Translations under genes and position numbers: made by a program
Shown here: positions 1 through 7,098 of the stretch, piece after piece
How the letters are laid out: each line of letters opens with the position of its first letter
Numbering within the stretch: position 1 is the first letter of the stretch
The notes under the pieces: model-generated
What the model saw: the letters and a program-made list of their open reading frames with translations, nothing else
What the model was told of the DNA's origin: nothing
Databases searched by the model: none
NCBI GenBank assembly: GCA_024680445.1
Contig: JAILCJ010000071.1
Coordinates: forward strand, 1 to 12,123
Direction: 5' to 3'
Source of the DNA: Campylobacter sp.
Lineage (GTDB): Bacteria > Campylobacterota > Campylobacteria > Campylobacterales > Campylobacteraceae
DNA length: 12,123 nucleotides

Positions 1-3
1 ATA

Positions 4-18
4 TTTAAGTCACTTAAA
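4..18. promoter_or_regulatory. 15-bp palindrome upstream of proA
   Basis: The arms TTTAAGT (4-10) and ACTTAAA (12-18) are perfect reverse complements around a single C at 11. The site lies about 135 nt before the proA start. It has the size and symmetry of an operator for a dimeric repressor. In DNA this AT-rich such a palindrome can also be chance, and the gene upstream is outside the window, so it could belong to that gene. Confidence 0.2.
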
Positions 19-95
19 AACTGCTTGTTTATTATAAATTTGATAGAATTTACAAATTTTAAAAGCTAAAAATATTTATATTTTAAATTTTAAAG

Positions 96-101
96 TAAAA
101 T
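96..101 (+). promoter_or_regulatory. possible -10 box for proA
   Basis: TAAAAT at 96-101 is one mismatch from the sigma-70 consensus TATAAT. It follows a run of T- and A-tracts, the usual upstream signature of epsilonproteobacterial promoters, which generally lack a -35 box. It would give a leader of roughly 45 nt carrying the GGAGA ribosome site at 145-149. TAGAAT at 44-49 is an alternative. In sequence this AT-rich the call is weak. Confidence 0.25.
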
Positions 102-153
102 ACGAAAAATTTAAAAAATTTTCTTGCAAAATTTAAATCAAAACGGAGATAAA

Positions 154-1404
154 ATGACCGAGATAGAAAGTATCGCAAAAAAGGCAAAAAAGGCAAGTTT
201 GGAAATGGCTAAGCTTTCGAGTAAGGCAAAAAATAGCATTTTAAAAGCAGTTGCAAACGAGCTTTTGATTCAAAGTGAGTTTATAAAAACGCAAAATTTG
301 CAAGATATACAAAATGCTAAGCAAAACGGCATTTCATCGGCACTTATAGATAGATTGACCTTAAATGATGCCAGAATCAAGTCTATGTCTGATTCGCTTT
401 TGCAACTAGCAAATTTTGCCGATCCGATAGGCGAAATCGTAACTGGTTGGCGGCACGAAAATGGGCTTGGAATCGAGGCTGTAAGGGTGCCACTTGGAGT
501 AATTGCTATGATATATGAAAGTCGCCCAAATGTCAGCATAGACGCAAGTGCCTTGGCTTTAAAATCCGGCAACGCTATCATACTTCGTGGCAGTTCAAAT
601 GCTTTGTATTCAAACAAGGCTTTGATAAAAATTTTTAATGAAACTGGGGCAAAATTTGGCTTGGTTCAAAATGGCATTTCTTTGATCACAACACCCGATA
701 GAACCGCACTTGATGAGTTAATAAAGCAAGATAAATTTATAGATGTGCTTATCCCAAGAGGCGGAAAAAATTTAAAAGAGTATATAAAGCAAAATGCAAA
801 AATTCCATTTATAGAAACGGGGGCGGGGGTTTGCCATATCTATGTGGATGAAAGTGCAAAGTTAAAAGATAGCGTTAATATCATAAAAAACGCTAAAACA
901 CAGCGTCCAAGCGTGTGTAATGCCCTTGAATGTTTGGTGCTTAATGAAAAAATTGTAGATAAAATTTTACCCCTTCTTTTAGATGAGATGAGGGGCACGG
1001 AATTTAGGATAGATGCAAAAATTTATGATAAATTTAGCAAATTTGATAATGCAAAAAAAGCCGATGAAAACGACTTTGGCTGTGAATTTTTGGATTTGAT
1101 TTTAGCCGTTAAGGTAGTTAGGGATTTAGATAGTGCAATAGAGTTTATAAACGAACATTCTAGCACTCATAGCGAAAGCATACTTACTCAAAATAGCGAA
1201 AATATCGAGAAATTTCTTGCCGAGGTCAATAGTGCCGTGGTTTATGCAAACGCTTCGACGAGATTTAGTGACGGCGGGGAATTTGGTTTTGGCGGAGAAA
1301 TCGGCATAAGCACGCAAAAACTTCACGCCAGAGGTCCTATGGGCGTAAGGGCACTTACGAGTATAAAATATATAGTGCGTGGAAACGGACAAATAAGGGA
1401 GTAA
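154..1404 (+). CDS. proA: gamma-glutamyl phosphate reductase (glutamate-5-semialdehyde dehydrogenase)
   Basis: ProA reduces gamma-glutamyl phosphate with NADPH to glutamate-5-semialdehyde, the second step of proline synthesis from glutamate, in the cytoplasm. The 416-residue product has the normal family length. Visible landmarks are YESRPNV (121-127), the stretch LRGSSNA (144-150) expected in the nucleotide-binding region, ETGAGVCHIYVD (221-232) and RPSVCNALE (251-259), whose C255 is the expected catalytic cysteine of this aldehyde-dehydrogenase-superfamily enzyme. The C-terminal RFSDGGEFGFGGEIGIST motif is also present. ATG at 154 is chosen because GGAGA at 145-149 precedes it at proper spacing; an in-frame TTG at 124 has no such site. 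proC follows after 2 nt, so the two reductive steps are very likely co-transcribed. The kinase gene proB is not in the window. Confidence 0.97.
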   Translation: MTEIESIAKKAKKASLEMAKLSSKAKNSILKAVANELLIQSEFIKTQNLQDIQNAKQNGISSALIDRLTLNDARIKSMSDSLLQLANFADPIGEIVTGWRHENGLGIEAVRVPLGVIAMIYESRPNVSIDASALALKSGNAIILRGSSNALYSNKALIKIFNETGAKFGLVQNGISLITTPDRTALDELIKQDKFIDVLIPRGGKNLKEYIKQNAKIPFIETGAGVCHIYVDESAKLKDSVNIIKNAKTQRPSVCNALECLVLNEKIVDKILPLLLDEMRGTEFRIDAKIYDKFSKFDNAKKADENDFGCEFLDLILAVKVVRDLDSAIEFINEHSSTHSESILTQNSENIEKFLAEVNSAVVYANASTRFSDGGEFGFGGEIGISTQKLHARGPMGVRALTSIKYIVRGNGQIRE

Positions 1405-1406
1405 AA

Positions 1407-2180
1407 ATGAAAATAGCTTTTATAGGTGGCGGAAACATGGGTTCTGCGATGATAGCAGGGCTTATAGCTTCGAAAAATTTTAGGGCAGATGAAATTTTGC
1501 TTTATGCGCGTTCTCGCACAGCCAAACTTGTTAAAAATTTTGGCGTCATAGAGGCAAAAAATGAGCTTGAACTTACTCAAAATGCCGATATAATCGTTCT
1601 TGCAGTTAAGCCAAATGTTTATGAGAGCGTGATAAAACTCATAAAACCAGCCGTTAAAGATCAAATTTTTATATCTTTGGCACCAAATTTTACTTTGCAA
1701 GCTTTATCAACAATGCTTAAAACTGATAAAATCGTTCGTGCCATGCCAAACACGCCTGCTTTGGTCGGCAAAGCCACGAGCGGACTTTGTTTTGGGCAAA
1801 TAAACGAAGAGCAAAAAGCCATAGTGAGAAAAATTTTTAGTAGTTTTGGTGAAATTTTTGAGATAGAAGAAGGCAAGTTTGCTATATTTACAGCCATTGC
1901 CGGTTCTTTGCCTGCGATGATTTTTAAACTTGTTGAAGCGGCTGCGGACGGCGGAGTGCGTGGAGGAATTTCTCGTCAAATGGCTTACGATATACTTGCA
2001 AATGTCGTGCTTGGCTCGGCACAAATGTTAAAATCCACTCATAAACATCCGGGCGTGCTAAAAGATGAGGTTGCCTCGCCTGCTGGCACTACCATACAAA
2101 TGCTTGCAAAGCTTGATGAAATGGGCTTTTCAAATGCTATACTTCAAGCCATTAAAGCTTGTGAAGATAAGGCTAAATGA
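1407..2180 (+). CDS. proC: pyrroline-5-carboxylate reductase
   Basis: ProC reduces 1-pyrroline-5-carboxylate to L-proline with NAD(P)H, the last step of the pathway; its substrate is the spontaneously cyclised product of ProA. The 257-residue protein opens with a Rossmann fold carrying GGGNMGSAM (7-15). It continues with AVKPN and the family motif RAMPNTPA, and has the C-terminal signature HPGVLKDEVASPAGTTI that builds the P5C site at the dimer interface. Length is slightly below the usual 260-275. The start is well set: an AGGGAG ribosome site in the last codons of proA lies just upstream. The stop overlaps the ATG of the next gene by 4 nt (ATGA), indicating translational coupling. Direct proA-proC adjacency supports both assignments. 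Confidence 0.97.
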   Translation: MKIAFIGGGNMGSAMIAGLIASKNFRADEILLYARSRTAKLVKNFGVIEAKNELELTQNADIIVLAVKPNVYESVIKLIKPAVKDQIFISLAPNFTLQALSTMLKTDKIVRAMPNTPALVGKATSGLCFGQINEEQKAIVRKIFSSFGEIFEIEEGKFAIFTAIAGSLPAMIFKLVEAAADGGVRGGISRQMAYDILANVVLGSAQMLKSTHKHPGVLKDEVASPAGTTIQMLAKLDEMGFSNAILQAIKACEDKAK

Positions 2181-2572
2181 AAAAATTTATCAAATTTTTT
2201 CTATTTTTAGGGCTTTTTTTCTCTTGTGCGTCCGCTCAAATTTTGGGCGAAAATAGACAAAAAAGCGATGAAAATTTATCAAATTTGAGTGAAAATAGCG
2301 AAATTTTTAAATACGAGCATTCAAATAAAACCTTGATATTGCTAATAATTGGCGAGCTTGATAAATGCGAGGCAAGGCTTAAAGCCAAATTTGATTTTAA
2401 AAGCATATATAAAATGCCAAATTCAAATGTTTTGGTCGTGGCTTTTACTTCTTCGCAAAGTGATAAGAATTTGGCTAAAATTATGCAAAATTTTTTAAAA
2501 TTTGATTGCGTGGCGAGGGTAAATCTCGACTATATCAAACACCTATCAACTACGCAAAAAGAGGCAAAATGA
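2177..2572 (+). CDS. small exported protein of unknown function
   Basis: I do not recognise a family. The 131-residue product starts with a typical Sec signal peptide: KK near the N-terminus, a phenylalanine/leucine-rich core (residues 5-16) and ASA before Q21, so signal peptidase I cleavage after A20 is likely. C17 sits in FFSC, which is a poor lipobox, so a lipoprotein is less likely. After a polar linker (21-48) comes a compact domain with an apparent strand-helix-strand-helix-strand pattern: TLILLII, a helix with DKCEARLKAKF, VLVVAFT, a helix with LAKIMQNFLKF, then VARVNLDY. C64 and C111 could form a periplasmic disulfide. It overlaps proC and the next gene by 4 nt on each side, so it belongs to the same operon, though nothing ties it to proline synthesis. 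Confidence 0.75.
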   Translation: MKKFIKFFLFLGLFFSCASAQILGENRQKSDENLSNLSENSEIFKYEHSNKTLILLIIGELDKCEARLKAKFDFKSIYKMPNSNVLVVAFTSSQSDKNLAKIMQNFLKFDCVARVNLDYIKHLSTTQKEAK

Positions 2573-2937
2573 AAGCGTTTTTACCTATACTTTTACTGAT
2601 TTTTTCAAATATGTTAATGACACTGGCTTGGTATGCACATTTAAAATTTGCAAAATTGCCAGCTTTTAGCGGTGCTAGCCTTTTTACGGTGATACTCATT
2701 AGTTGGGGGATAGCGTTTTTTGAGTATTGTTTGGCGGTGCCGGCAAATCGCCTTGGCTACATAGGCACAGGCGGGGTTTATGATATCTGGCAACTAAAAG
2801 TCATGCAAGAAGTCATCTCGCTTAGCGTTTTTGCCATCTTTGCGATCTTGGTTTTTAAAAGCGAAAGTTTTCGCATCAACCACCTGATCGCCTTTGTATT
2901 TTTGGTGCTGGCTGTGTATTTTATGTTTAAAAAATAA
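2569..2937 (+). CDS. DUF486 (DMT-superfamily) small membrane protein
   Basis: The 122-residue protein has four predicted membrane segments (about 3-21, 38-57, 79-97 and 104-120) and the marks of the DUF486 family. These are SNMLMTLAWYAHLK near the N-terminus, SWGIAFFEYCLAVPANRLGY in the middle, WQLKVMQEVISL before segment three, and a basic C-terminus FMFKK. DUF486 proteins belong to the drug/metabolite transporter superfamily; substrates are not known to me and none can be read here. ATG at 2569 is chosen because it overlaps the preceding stop as ATGA and starts at the conserved N-terminus; the reading frame upstream lies inside the previous gene. It is the last gene before a convergent junction. 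Confidence 0.9.
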   Translation: MKAFLPILLLIFSNMLMTLAWYAHLKFAKLPAFSGASLFTVILISWGIAFFEYCLAVPANRLGYIGTGGVYDIWQLKVMQEVISLSVFAIFAILVFKSESFRINHLIAFVFLVLAVYFMFKK

Positions 2938-2941
2938 AAAG

Positions 2942-2957
2942 TTATCAAATTTGATAA
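2942..2957. terminator. 16-bp perfect palindrome between convergent genes, possible two-way terminator
   Basis: TTATCAAATTTGATAA fills most of the 24-bp gap between the DUF486 stop and the stop of the minus-strand PP-loop gene. An A-run precedes it and a T-rich stretch follows it, so the transcript of either strand would carry the palindrome followed by U-rich sequence. The hairpin is AT-rich with no room for a loop without opening central pairs, so it would be a weak terminator. It also carries the TCAAATTTGA core found elsewhere in the window, so a protein-binding role is equally possible. Confidence 0.4.
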
Positions 2958-2961
2958 GCAT

Positions 2962-3945
2962 TTATTTTACAAAAAAATCTTGTGCCACCGCTTTGTCAAA
3001 GGCTTTGACACTAAAAATTTTATCTCCTATATAAATATCGTAAAGTTTGTCTTTGCAAGCTTTCGTATAGGCTAATGCCAAGGACGCTGCAAAGTGCATA
3101 TCTTCTTCGTTGGCTCCGACGCTTATAAAGCTTTTTGCACCCACGATATCGCTTGAAAAATTTATAGGCAAAAATTTATCATTAGGCTTTGATAATAAGG
3201 CGAAATTGTCGCTTTCGTCGCGTCCTATAACCATTTTTGCTCCATTTTTTAGCCTTAGGTGGCGTCCGATTTTTAGCCACGCAACATCGATAGGACGCAT
3301 GTTATCATCAAATTTGAGATAATCCCTTATCTTGACTGCAAAACCCTCTATCGTTAGCAAACACCCACCAGCTGGCGATGGATAGTCTTGTATGCCCCAT
3401 GATTTTGCCATGGCAAGTTGAGTTTTTCGGTCTCTGCCACTTATATCTTGGAGTTTTTGTCTATCTACCCAGCCTTCGCGTTCTGGACGACTTGGCGGCA
3501 TGAGTTTGGCACACAAGGGTCTTAAAACCAGCTCATTTTCGTCATTTGCAAGTTTTCGCACCTGTGCCATGGCTTCTTTGCGTTGGCTCATCGGTCTTTG
3601 CCCTAAAACTTCGCCAGATATAACAAAACTTGCCCCCTCGTTTTCAAGCATGGCAAGGGCGGTTTTAAACATATATCCATGGCAGTCTATGCAAGGGTTA
3701 AAGTGCTTGCCGTAGCCGTATTTTGGGTTAAAAAGCACATTTTGCAAAAAGGCATTTTTGATATCGACTAGCAAAAATTCTGCCCCTACCAAATTTGCAC
3801 GACGTTTTAATATATCAAATTTATCGTCGTCCGTGCCAAAACCTATATCAAAGTGCAAAGCCGTAACTTCGATACCTTGTTGAGTGATGAGTTTTATGGC
3901 GAGCATGCTATCAAGCCCACCGCTAAAAAGTGCTAGTGCTTTCAT
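2962..3945 (-). CDS. PP-loop ATP pyrophosphatase with NFACT-R-like C-terminal domain, probable RNA thiolation enzyme
   Basis: The 327-residue protein starts with the adenylating PP-loop SGGLDS (8-13), as in MnmA, ThiI and TtcA, which activate a tRNA base with ATP before sulfur insertion. Further landmarks are NPCIDCH (83-89, with C85 and C88), GEVLGQRPMSQ (111-121) and PAGGCLLT (191-198, with C195). C195 sits where MnmA-type enzymes keep a catalytic cysteine, and three cysteines could also ligate an iron-sulfur cluster. The last 100 residues, with KIGRHLRL and MVIGRDESDN, resemble the RNA-binding NFACT-R domain, which I recall being fused to ThiI-like PP-loop domains in bacteria. Substrate and exact modification are inference; database names for relatives vary (ATP-binding protein, argininosuccinate synthase domain protein). 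An AAGGT site precedes the ATG, and the gene lies 2 nt after dnaG, so it is probably co-transcribed. Confidence 0.82.
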   Translation of the reverse strand: MKALALFSGGLDSMLAIKLITQQGIEVTALHFDIGFGTDDDKFDILKRRANLVGAEFLLVDIKNAFLQNVLFNPKYGYGKHFNPCIDCHGYMFKTALAMLENEGASFVISGEVLGQRPMSQRKEAMAQVRKLANDENELVLRPLCAKLMPPSRPEREGWVDRQKLQDISGRDRKTQLAMAKSWGIQDYPSPAGGCLLTIEGFAVKIRDYLKFDDNMRPIDVAWLKIGRHLRLKNGAKMVIGRDESDNFALLSKPNDKFLPINFSSDIVGAKSFISVGANEEDMHFAASLALAYTKACKDKLYDIYIGDKIFSVKAFDKAVAQDFFVK

Positions 3946-3947
3946 TT

Positions 3948-5603
3948 TTACCTTTTTTGCTTTAAAAATGCAATGATTTTTTTGATTTTTTCGAGTTGTT
4001 CGAGTTTGTTTTCATCGTTTGATTGTCTTAATTGTTTTTGCTTTTGCATGTAAAATCGCAATCTTAGCTTGTTTAAAGCCTCTAAAAATTTATCGTTTTG
4101 CGTTATGGCAAAGGCCTTGTTGTTAAGTTCTAATTCACGCAAAAGGGCGGCATTTTGTTCGCTTGCTGGCGATACAATGGCGTCAAAAAGTTCGACGTGG
4201 TAGTTAAAAAAATTCCTATTAATTCTTTGTGATTTAAAAAAATCCATCATATCTTTGTTTTCAAATATGCTTTTTAAGATAGCAAGTTCAAGCAAATCAT
4301 TTTTTTTGCTTACATTTTTGTTTTCTTTGTAAATTTTTGTGCGAAATTCCGTATCTTTTGGCGACGCCGAGCTTAAATTTAGGCTATTTTCATCAACGCC
4401 CAAAAGGTGAGAAACCAAAGGTATATAGCTGTTTGCGACTATGGCTTTAAGCGTTTTTGTGTAGGCTAAAATTTCATCTAAACATCTTTGTTTTTGCATC
4501 GGACGGCTTAAATCATAGCCTTTTGCGATCTGTCTTATATAAAATTCTCCAAGTTCTGTGCCGGAGTTAAAAAGTTCTTTTAGATAAGAAATTTTACCTC
4601 CAAATACCATATCTGCAGGATCTTTGCCGTCTTCGATGATGACAACGCTGCCGTCTATATCGTTTTGAGTAAGCAAAAGTGATGAGCGAACGGCGGCGTT
4701 TATACCGGCTGTATCGCCGTCAAAACACAACACGACATTTATATCATCTCGCTTTAAAAGCGGTATGTGTTTTTGCGTCAAGGCTGTGCCAAGCACGGCT
4801 ACGGCATTATCAAAACCTGCAAAATGAAGCATTATCACATCTAAATAGCCTTCTGTGATGATGATTTGCCTTGTTTTGCTTATAGATTTTCTGGCTAAAT
4901 GATAGCCGTAAAGCAATCTGGATTTGTCAAAAATGTTTGACTGGGGGCTGTTTATGTATTTTGCCGGGTGGTTTGAAATCGTCCTACCCCCAAAGCCAAC
5001 CAGCCTTGCCGTGTGCGTGTAGATAGGAAAGGTGATTCTGTAAGTAAAACTAGCATAAAATCCCTTTTCATTTTGTTTGACTATGCCAACTTGCAAGGCT
5101 TCGTTTGGTTCTATGGCGTCATTTTCAAGCAGTCTTATGGTTTGGTTGCTATCGTCTGCCCAACCCAGTTCAAATTTTTCTATCATTGCGTCATTTATGC
5201 CACGGCTGTAAAGATAGTTTATGGCGTCTTTTTGTCTAAAAAGATTCGCTCTATAAAGGGCATTTGCGTTTTCTAAGATATGTTTGTTTTCTTTTTTTTG
5301 CGGAGCGTCTTGGGTATAAGTTAGGGTGAAATTTGAAAGCTGTGCGACCTTTTCAACCGCCTCTGGATAGCTAAGTTTTTCAAAATCCATAACAAATTTT
5401 ATAGCATCGCCACCGGCTTTGCACGCAAAACAATGGTAAAATTGTTTGCTAGGGCTTATGCTCATGCTTGGATTTTTGTCATCGTGAAATGGGCAGACGC
5501 ACTTATAACTTGAACCTGCCTTTTTTACATCAACATAATGGCTGATGATATCAACGATATCTGTAACATCACGGAGTTTTTGTATGCTTTCTTCTTCAAT
5601 CAT
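3948..5603 (-). CDS. dnaG: DNA primase
   Basis: DnaG makes the short RNA primers for leading- and lagging-strand replication, working with the DnaB helicase. The 551-residue product has the three expected parts. The N-terminal CHC2 zinc finger has C37, H40, C58 and C61. The TOPRIM catalytic core has E251 in TEGYLD and the DGD metal-binding motif at 295-297 (D295, D297), followed by EDGKDPADM (324-332). A lysine- and glutamine-rich, mostly helical C-terminal region from about 430 corresponds in position to the DnaB-binding domain but is too divergent to confirm. It is somewhat shorter than E. coli DnaG (581). The start MIEEESIQKLRD fits the family N-terminus exactly, yet no Shine-Dalgarno sequence precedes it and the likely -10 box is 7 nt away. 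It is divergent from the TPR gene and followed by the PP-loop gene. Confidence 0.97.
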   Translation of the reverse strand: MIEEESIQKLRDVTDIVDIISHYVDVKKAGSSYKCVCPFHDDKNPSMSISPSKQFYHCFACKAGGDAIKFVMDFEKLSYPEAVEKVAQLSNFTLTYTQDAPQKKENKHILENANALYRANLFRQKDAINYLYSRGINDAMIEKFELGWADDSNQTIRLLENDAIEPNEALQVGIVKQNEKGFYASFTYRITFPIYTHTARLVGFGGRTISNHPAKYINSPQSNIFDKSRLLYGYHLARKSISKTRQIIITEGYLDVIMLHFAGFDNAVAVLGTALTQKHIPLLKRDDINVVLCFDGDTAGINAAVRSSLLLTQNDIDGSVVIIEDGKDPADMVFGGKISYLKELFNSGTELGEFYIRQIAKGYDLSRPMQKQRCLDEILAYTKTLKAIVANSYIPLVSHLLGVDENSLNLSSASPKDTEFRTKIYKENKNVSKKNDLLELAILKSIFENKDMMDFFKSQRINRNFFNYHVELFDAIVSPASEQNAALLRELELNNKAFAITQNDKFLEALNKLRLRFYMQKQKQLRQSNDENKLEQLEKIKKIIAFLKQKR

Positions 5604-5610
5604 AAGCGAG

Positions 5611-5616
5611 ATTATA
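5611..5616 (-). promoter_or_regulatory. -10 box of the dnaG promoter (minus strand)
   Basis: Read on the minus strand, a perfect TATAAT ends 7 nt before the dnaG ATG, with CTCGCTT between them. Sigma-70 transcription normally starts about 6-8 nt after the -10 box, so the first transcribed base would fall at or next to the A of the ATG. The sequence between box and ATG has no ribosome-binding site, which fits a leaderless or nearly leaderless mRNA. A second promoter inside the opposite gene is not excluded. Confidence 0.6.
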
Positions 5617-5628
5617 CAATCATTTGGC

Positions 5629-5634
5629 TATAAT
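5629..5634 (+). promoter_or_regulatory. -10 box of the TPR-rnhA-rnc-aroC promoter
   Basis: A perfect TATAAT at 5629-5634, followed by GGG, is 32 nt before the ATG of the TPR gene and would give a leader of about 25 nt. Only 12 bp separate it from the opposite-facing TATAAT of dnaG. The -35 area of this promoter therefore falls on the dnaG start site, and the two polymerases should compete for the same DNA. Confidence 0.65.
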
Positions 5635-5666
5635 GGGCTTAAAATTAGGCAAAAAAGTAGACAAAT

Positions 5667-6692
5667 ATGGACATGTTTTTTACATCTTATCGAGACCCAA
5701 TGTTTGGGATAGTTGTGCTTATTTTTATAGTTTTTATGGTTGCGATTTTAAGCTATGTTTGGGGGATTTTTAAAACTAAGGACGAAAAGAAAAATCTCGA
5801 AAAATTTATGAAAAAATTTGACTCACTAAACTCACTTAGTGATAAGCACATCAAACTTTTACAAAACCTTGAAATAGACGCTCAAAGCCTTAGTTTGCTT
5901 GGTTCTACTTTTGCTAAAAATGGAGATTTTGAAAAAGCCATAAGCGTGTATATCATCGCACTTGGCAAGATAAAAAATAAAGCACAAAAAGAATTTATAC
6001 TAAGCGAACTTGGTAAGGTGTATTTTAAAGCAGGATTTATGCAAAATTCCATGGAGGTTTTTTTAAAAGCGGTCGAATTAAGCCCACGAAATGCCCTTGC
6101 TCTGCGATTTTTAACCATGATAGACGAAAAGCTAAAACTTTATGATGATGCCCTTGAAACCTTGGTTAGTTTAAATGAACTTGGAGTTGATACTAAGGCA
6201 AATGTCGCTTATATAAAAGCTCTAAAAATCATGAACGATAAAAATATCGAACCCACTCAAAAAGTCCAAAAAATGCTTGAATTAAAAGCGGATTTTCCTC
6301 TTGTTGCTCGTATGTGTATGCAAACTTTTATAAGACAGGGTGTAAATTTGAAAAATTTGCCACATTTTCCAGTGCTTTCTGATGTGATAGACCTTGTAAA
6401 TTCGAGCGATACAGCTATAAATTTAAGTGATGATGATTACAAAGAATTCTTTTTTGCTAAGTCTATGATAGACGAAACAACAGCCATTAAAAGTTTTGAG
6501 TTAAATGTACTAAGAGCGACGAATCTTGGCGGATACAAAAAGGCCACGCTTGGTTTTAGTTATATCTGCAAACATTGCAAGAACGCTTTCCCTATGCATT
6601 TTTACCGCTGTCCTATGTGTCACGAGCTTGCTAGCGTAAGCATAAAAACGCATATCACGGAGAAAAGTGATGAAAACCATATGCCTTTTTAG
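5667..6692 (+). CDS. membrane-anchored TPR protein with C-terminal zinc ribbon (LapB/YciM-like)
   Basis: The 341-residue protein has one hydrophobic segment (about 13-35) followed by a basic stretch, so the bulk should be cytoplasmic. Helical TPR-like pairs follow, for example SLLGSTFAKNGDFEKAISVYIIALG and GKVYFKAGFMQNSMEVFLKAVELSPRN (shown in part). The C-terminus holds a rubredoxin-type ribbon, CKHC (301-304) and CPMC (315-318). N-terminal anchor, TPR array and terminal CxxC pair is the architecture of LapB (YciM), which in E. coli controls lipopolysaccharide synthesis through LpxC turnover. Sequence identity looks low, so the function is inference. Start choice: ATG at 5667 with a poor AAGTAG ribosome site; ATG at 5673 is possible. 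Its last 23 nt overlap rnhA. From memory, C. jejuni has a similar gene (Cj1637c) beside rnhA. Confidence 0.8.
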   Translation: MDMFFTSYRDPMFGIVVLIFIVFMVAILSYVWGIFKTKDEKKNLEKFMKKFDSLNSLSDKHIKLLQNLEIDAQSLSLLGSTFAKNGDFEKAISVYIIALGKIKNKAQKEFILSELGKVYFKAGFMQNSMEVFLKAVELSPRNALALRFLTMIDEKLKLYDDALETLVSLNELGVDTKANVAYIKALKIMNDKNIEPTQKVQKMLELKADFPLVARMCMQTFIRQGVNLKNLPHFPVLSDVIDLVNSSDTAINLSDDDYKEFFFAKSMIDETTAIKSFELNVLRATNLGGYKKATLGFSYICKHCKNAFPMHFYRCPMCHELASVSIKTHITEKSDENHMPF

Positions 6693-7098
6693 TGACGGTT
6701 CTTGCCTCAAAAACCCGGGATTTGGGGGCTGGGCGTATATTTTGGAGTATAAAGGCGTCAGCAAAGAAATGTGCGGAGCACAAGCAGATACTACGAACAA
6801 TCAAATGGAGCTTCGAGCCGTGATAGAAGGGCTTAAAGCACTCAAAGAGCCTTGTAAAGTCGAGCTTTTTACCGATAGTTCTTATGTTGCAAATTCTATA
6901 AATCTTTGGCTTGGCGGTTGGTTAGCAAAAAATTTCAAAAATGTCAAAAACTCGGATTTATGGCGTGAATATCTCGCCGTTTCAAGCAAACACAGCGTGA
7001 AAGCCAACTGGTTAAAAGCTCACAACGGACATCCGCAAAACGAGCGTTGCGATACCTTGGCTAGACAGAGTGCTGAAAAATTACAAAAAGGAATATGA
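6670..7098 (+). CDS. rnhA: ribonuclease HI
   Basis: RNase HI cuts the RNA strand of RNA/DNA hybrids and so removes Okazaki primers and R-loops. The 142-residue protein has the complete catalytic set: D9 in [12 protein letters not shown]47 in [10 protein letters not shown]69 in FTDSSYV and D128 in NERCDTLA, plus H118 matching the E. coli loop histidine 124. The handle region with [16 protein letters not shown] is present. ATG at 6670 follows GGAG (6659-6662) by 7 nt; a GTG directly in front of it (6667) is the only rival. It overlaps the TPR gene by 23 nt and touches rnc, so the three are transcriptionally and probably translationally coupled. Divergent pairing with dnaG puts primer synthesis and primer removal side by side. 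Confidence 0.96.
   Translation: MKTICLFSDGSCLKNPGFGGWAYILEYKGVSKEMCGAQADTTNNQMELRAVIEGLKALKEPCKVELFTDSSYVANSINLWLGGWLAKNFKNVKNSDLWREYLAVSSKHSVKANWLKAHNGHPQNERCDTLARQSAEKLQKGI

Noticed and set aside
124..153. TTG start at 124 extending proA by ten residues
   Set aside because: No ribosome site precedes it, while ATG 154 has GGAGA at the right distance and gives the normal ProA length.
1126..1700. Overlapping minus-strand reading frames opposite proA and proC (1126-1392, 1323-1700)
   Set aside because: They lie opposite well-supported genes, give cysteine- and tyrosine-rich peptides without domains, and lack ribosome sites. They are mirror frames.
2225..2240. Lipoprotein signal (cysteine 17) in the small exported protein
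   Set aside because: The residues before the cysteine are FFS rather than a lipobox such as LAG or LSA, while ASA-Q four residues later is a good signal peptidase I site.
5013..5276. Plus-strand reading frame opposite dnaG
   Set aside because: It lies fully inside the zinc-finger to core region of dnaG on the other strand and has no recognisable features or ribosome site.
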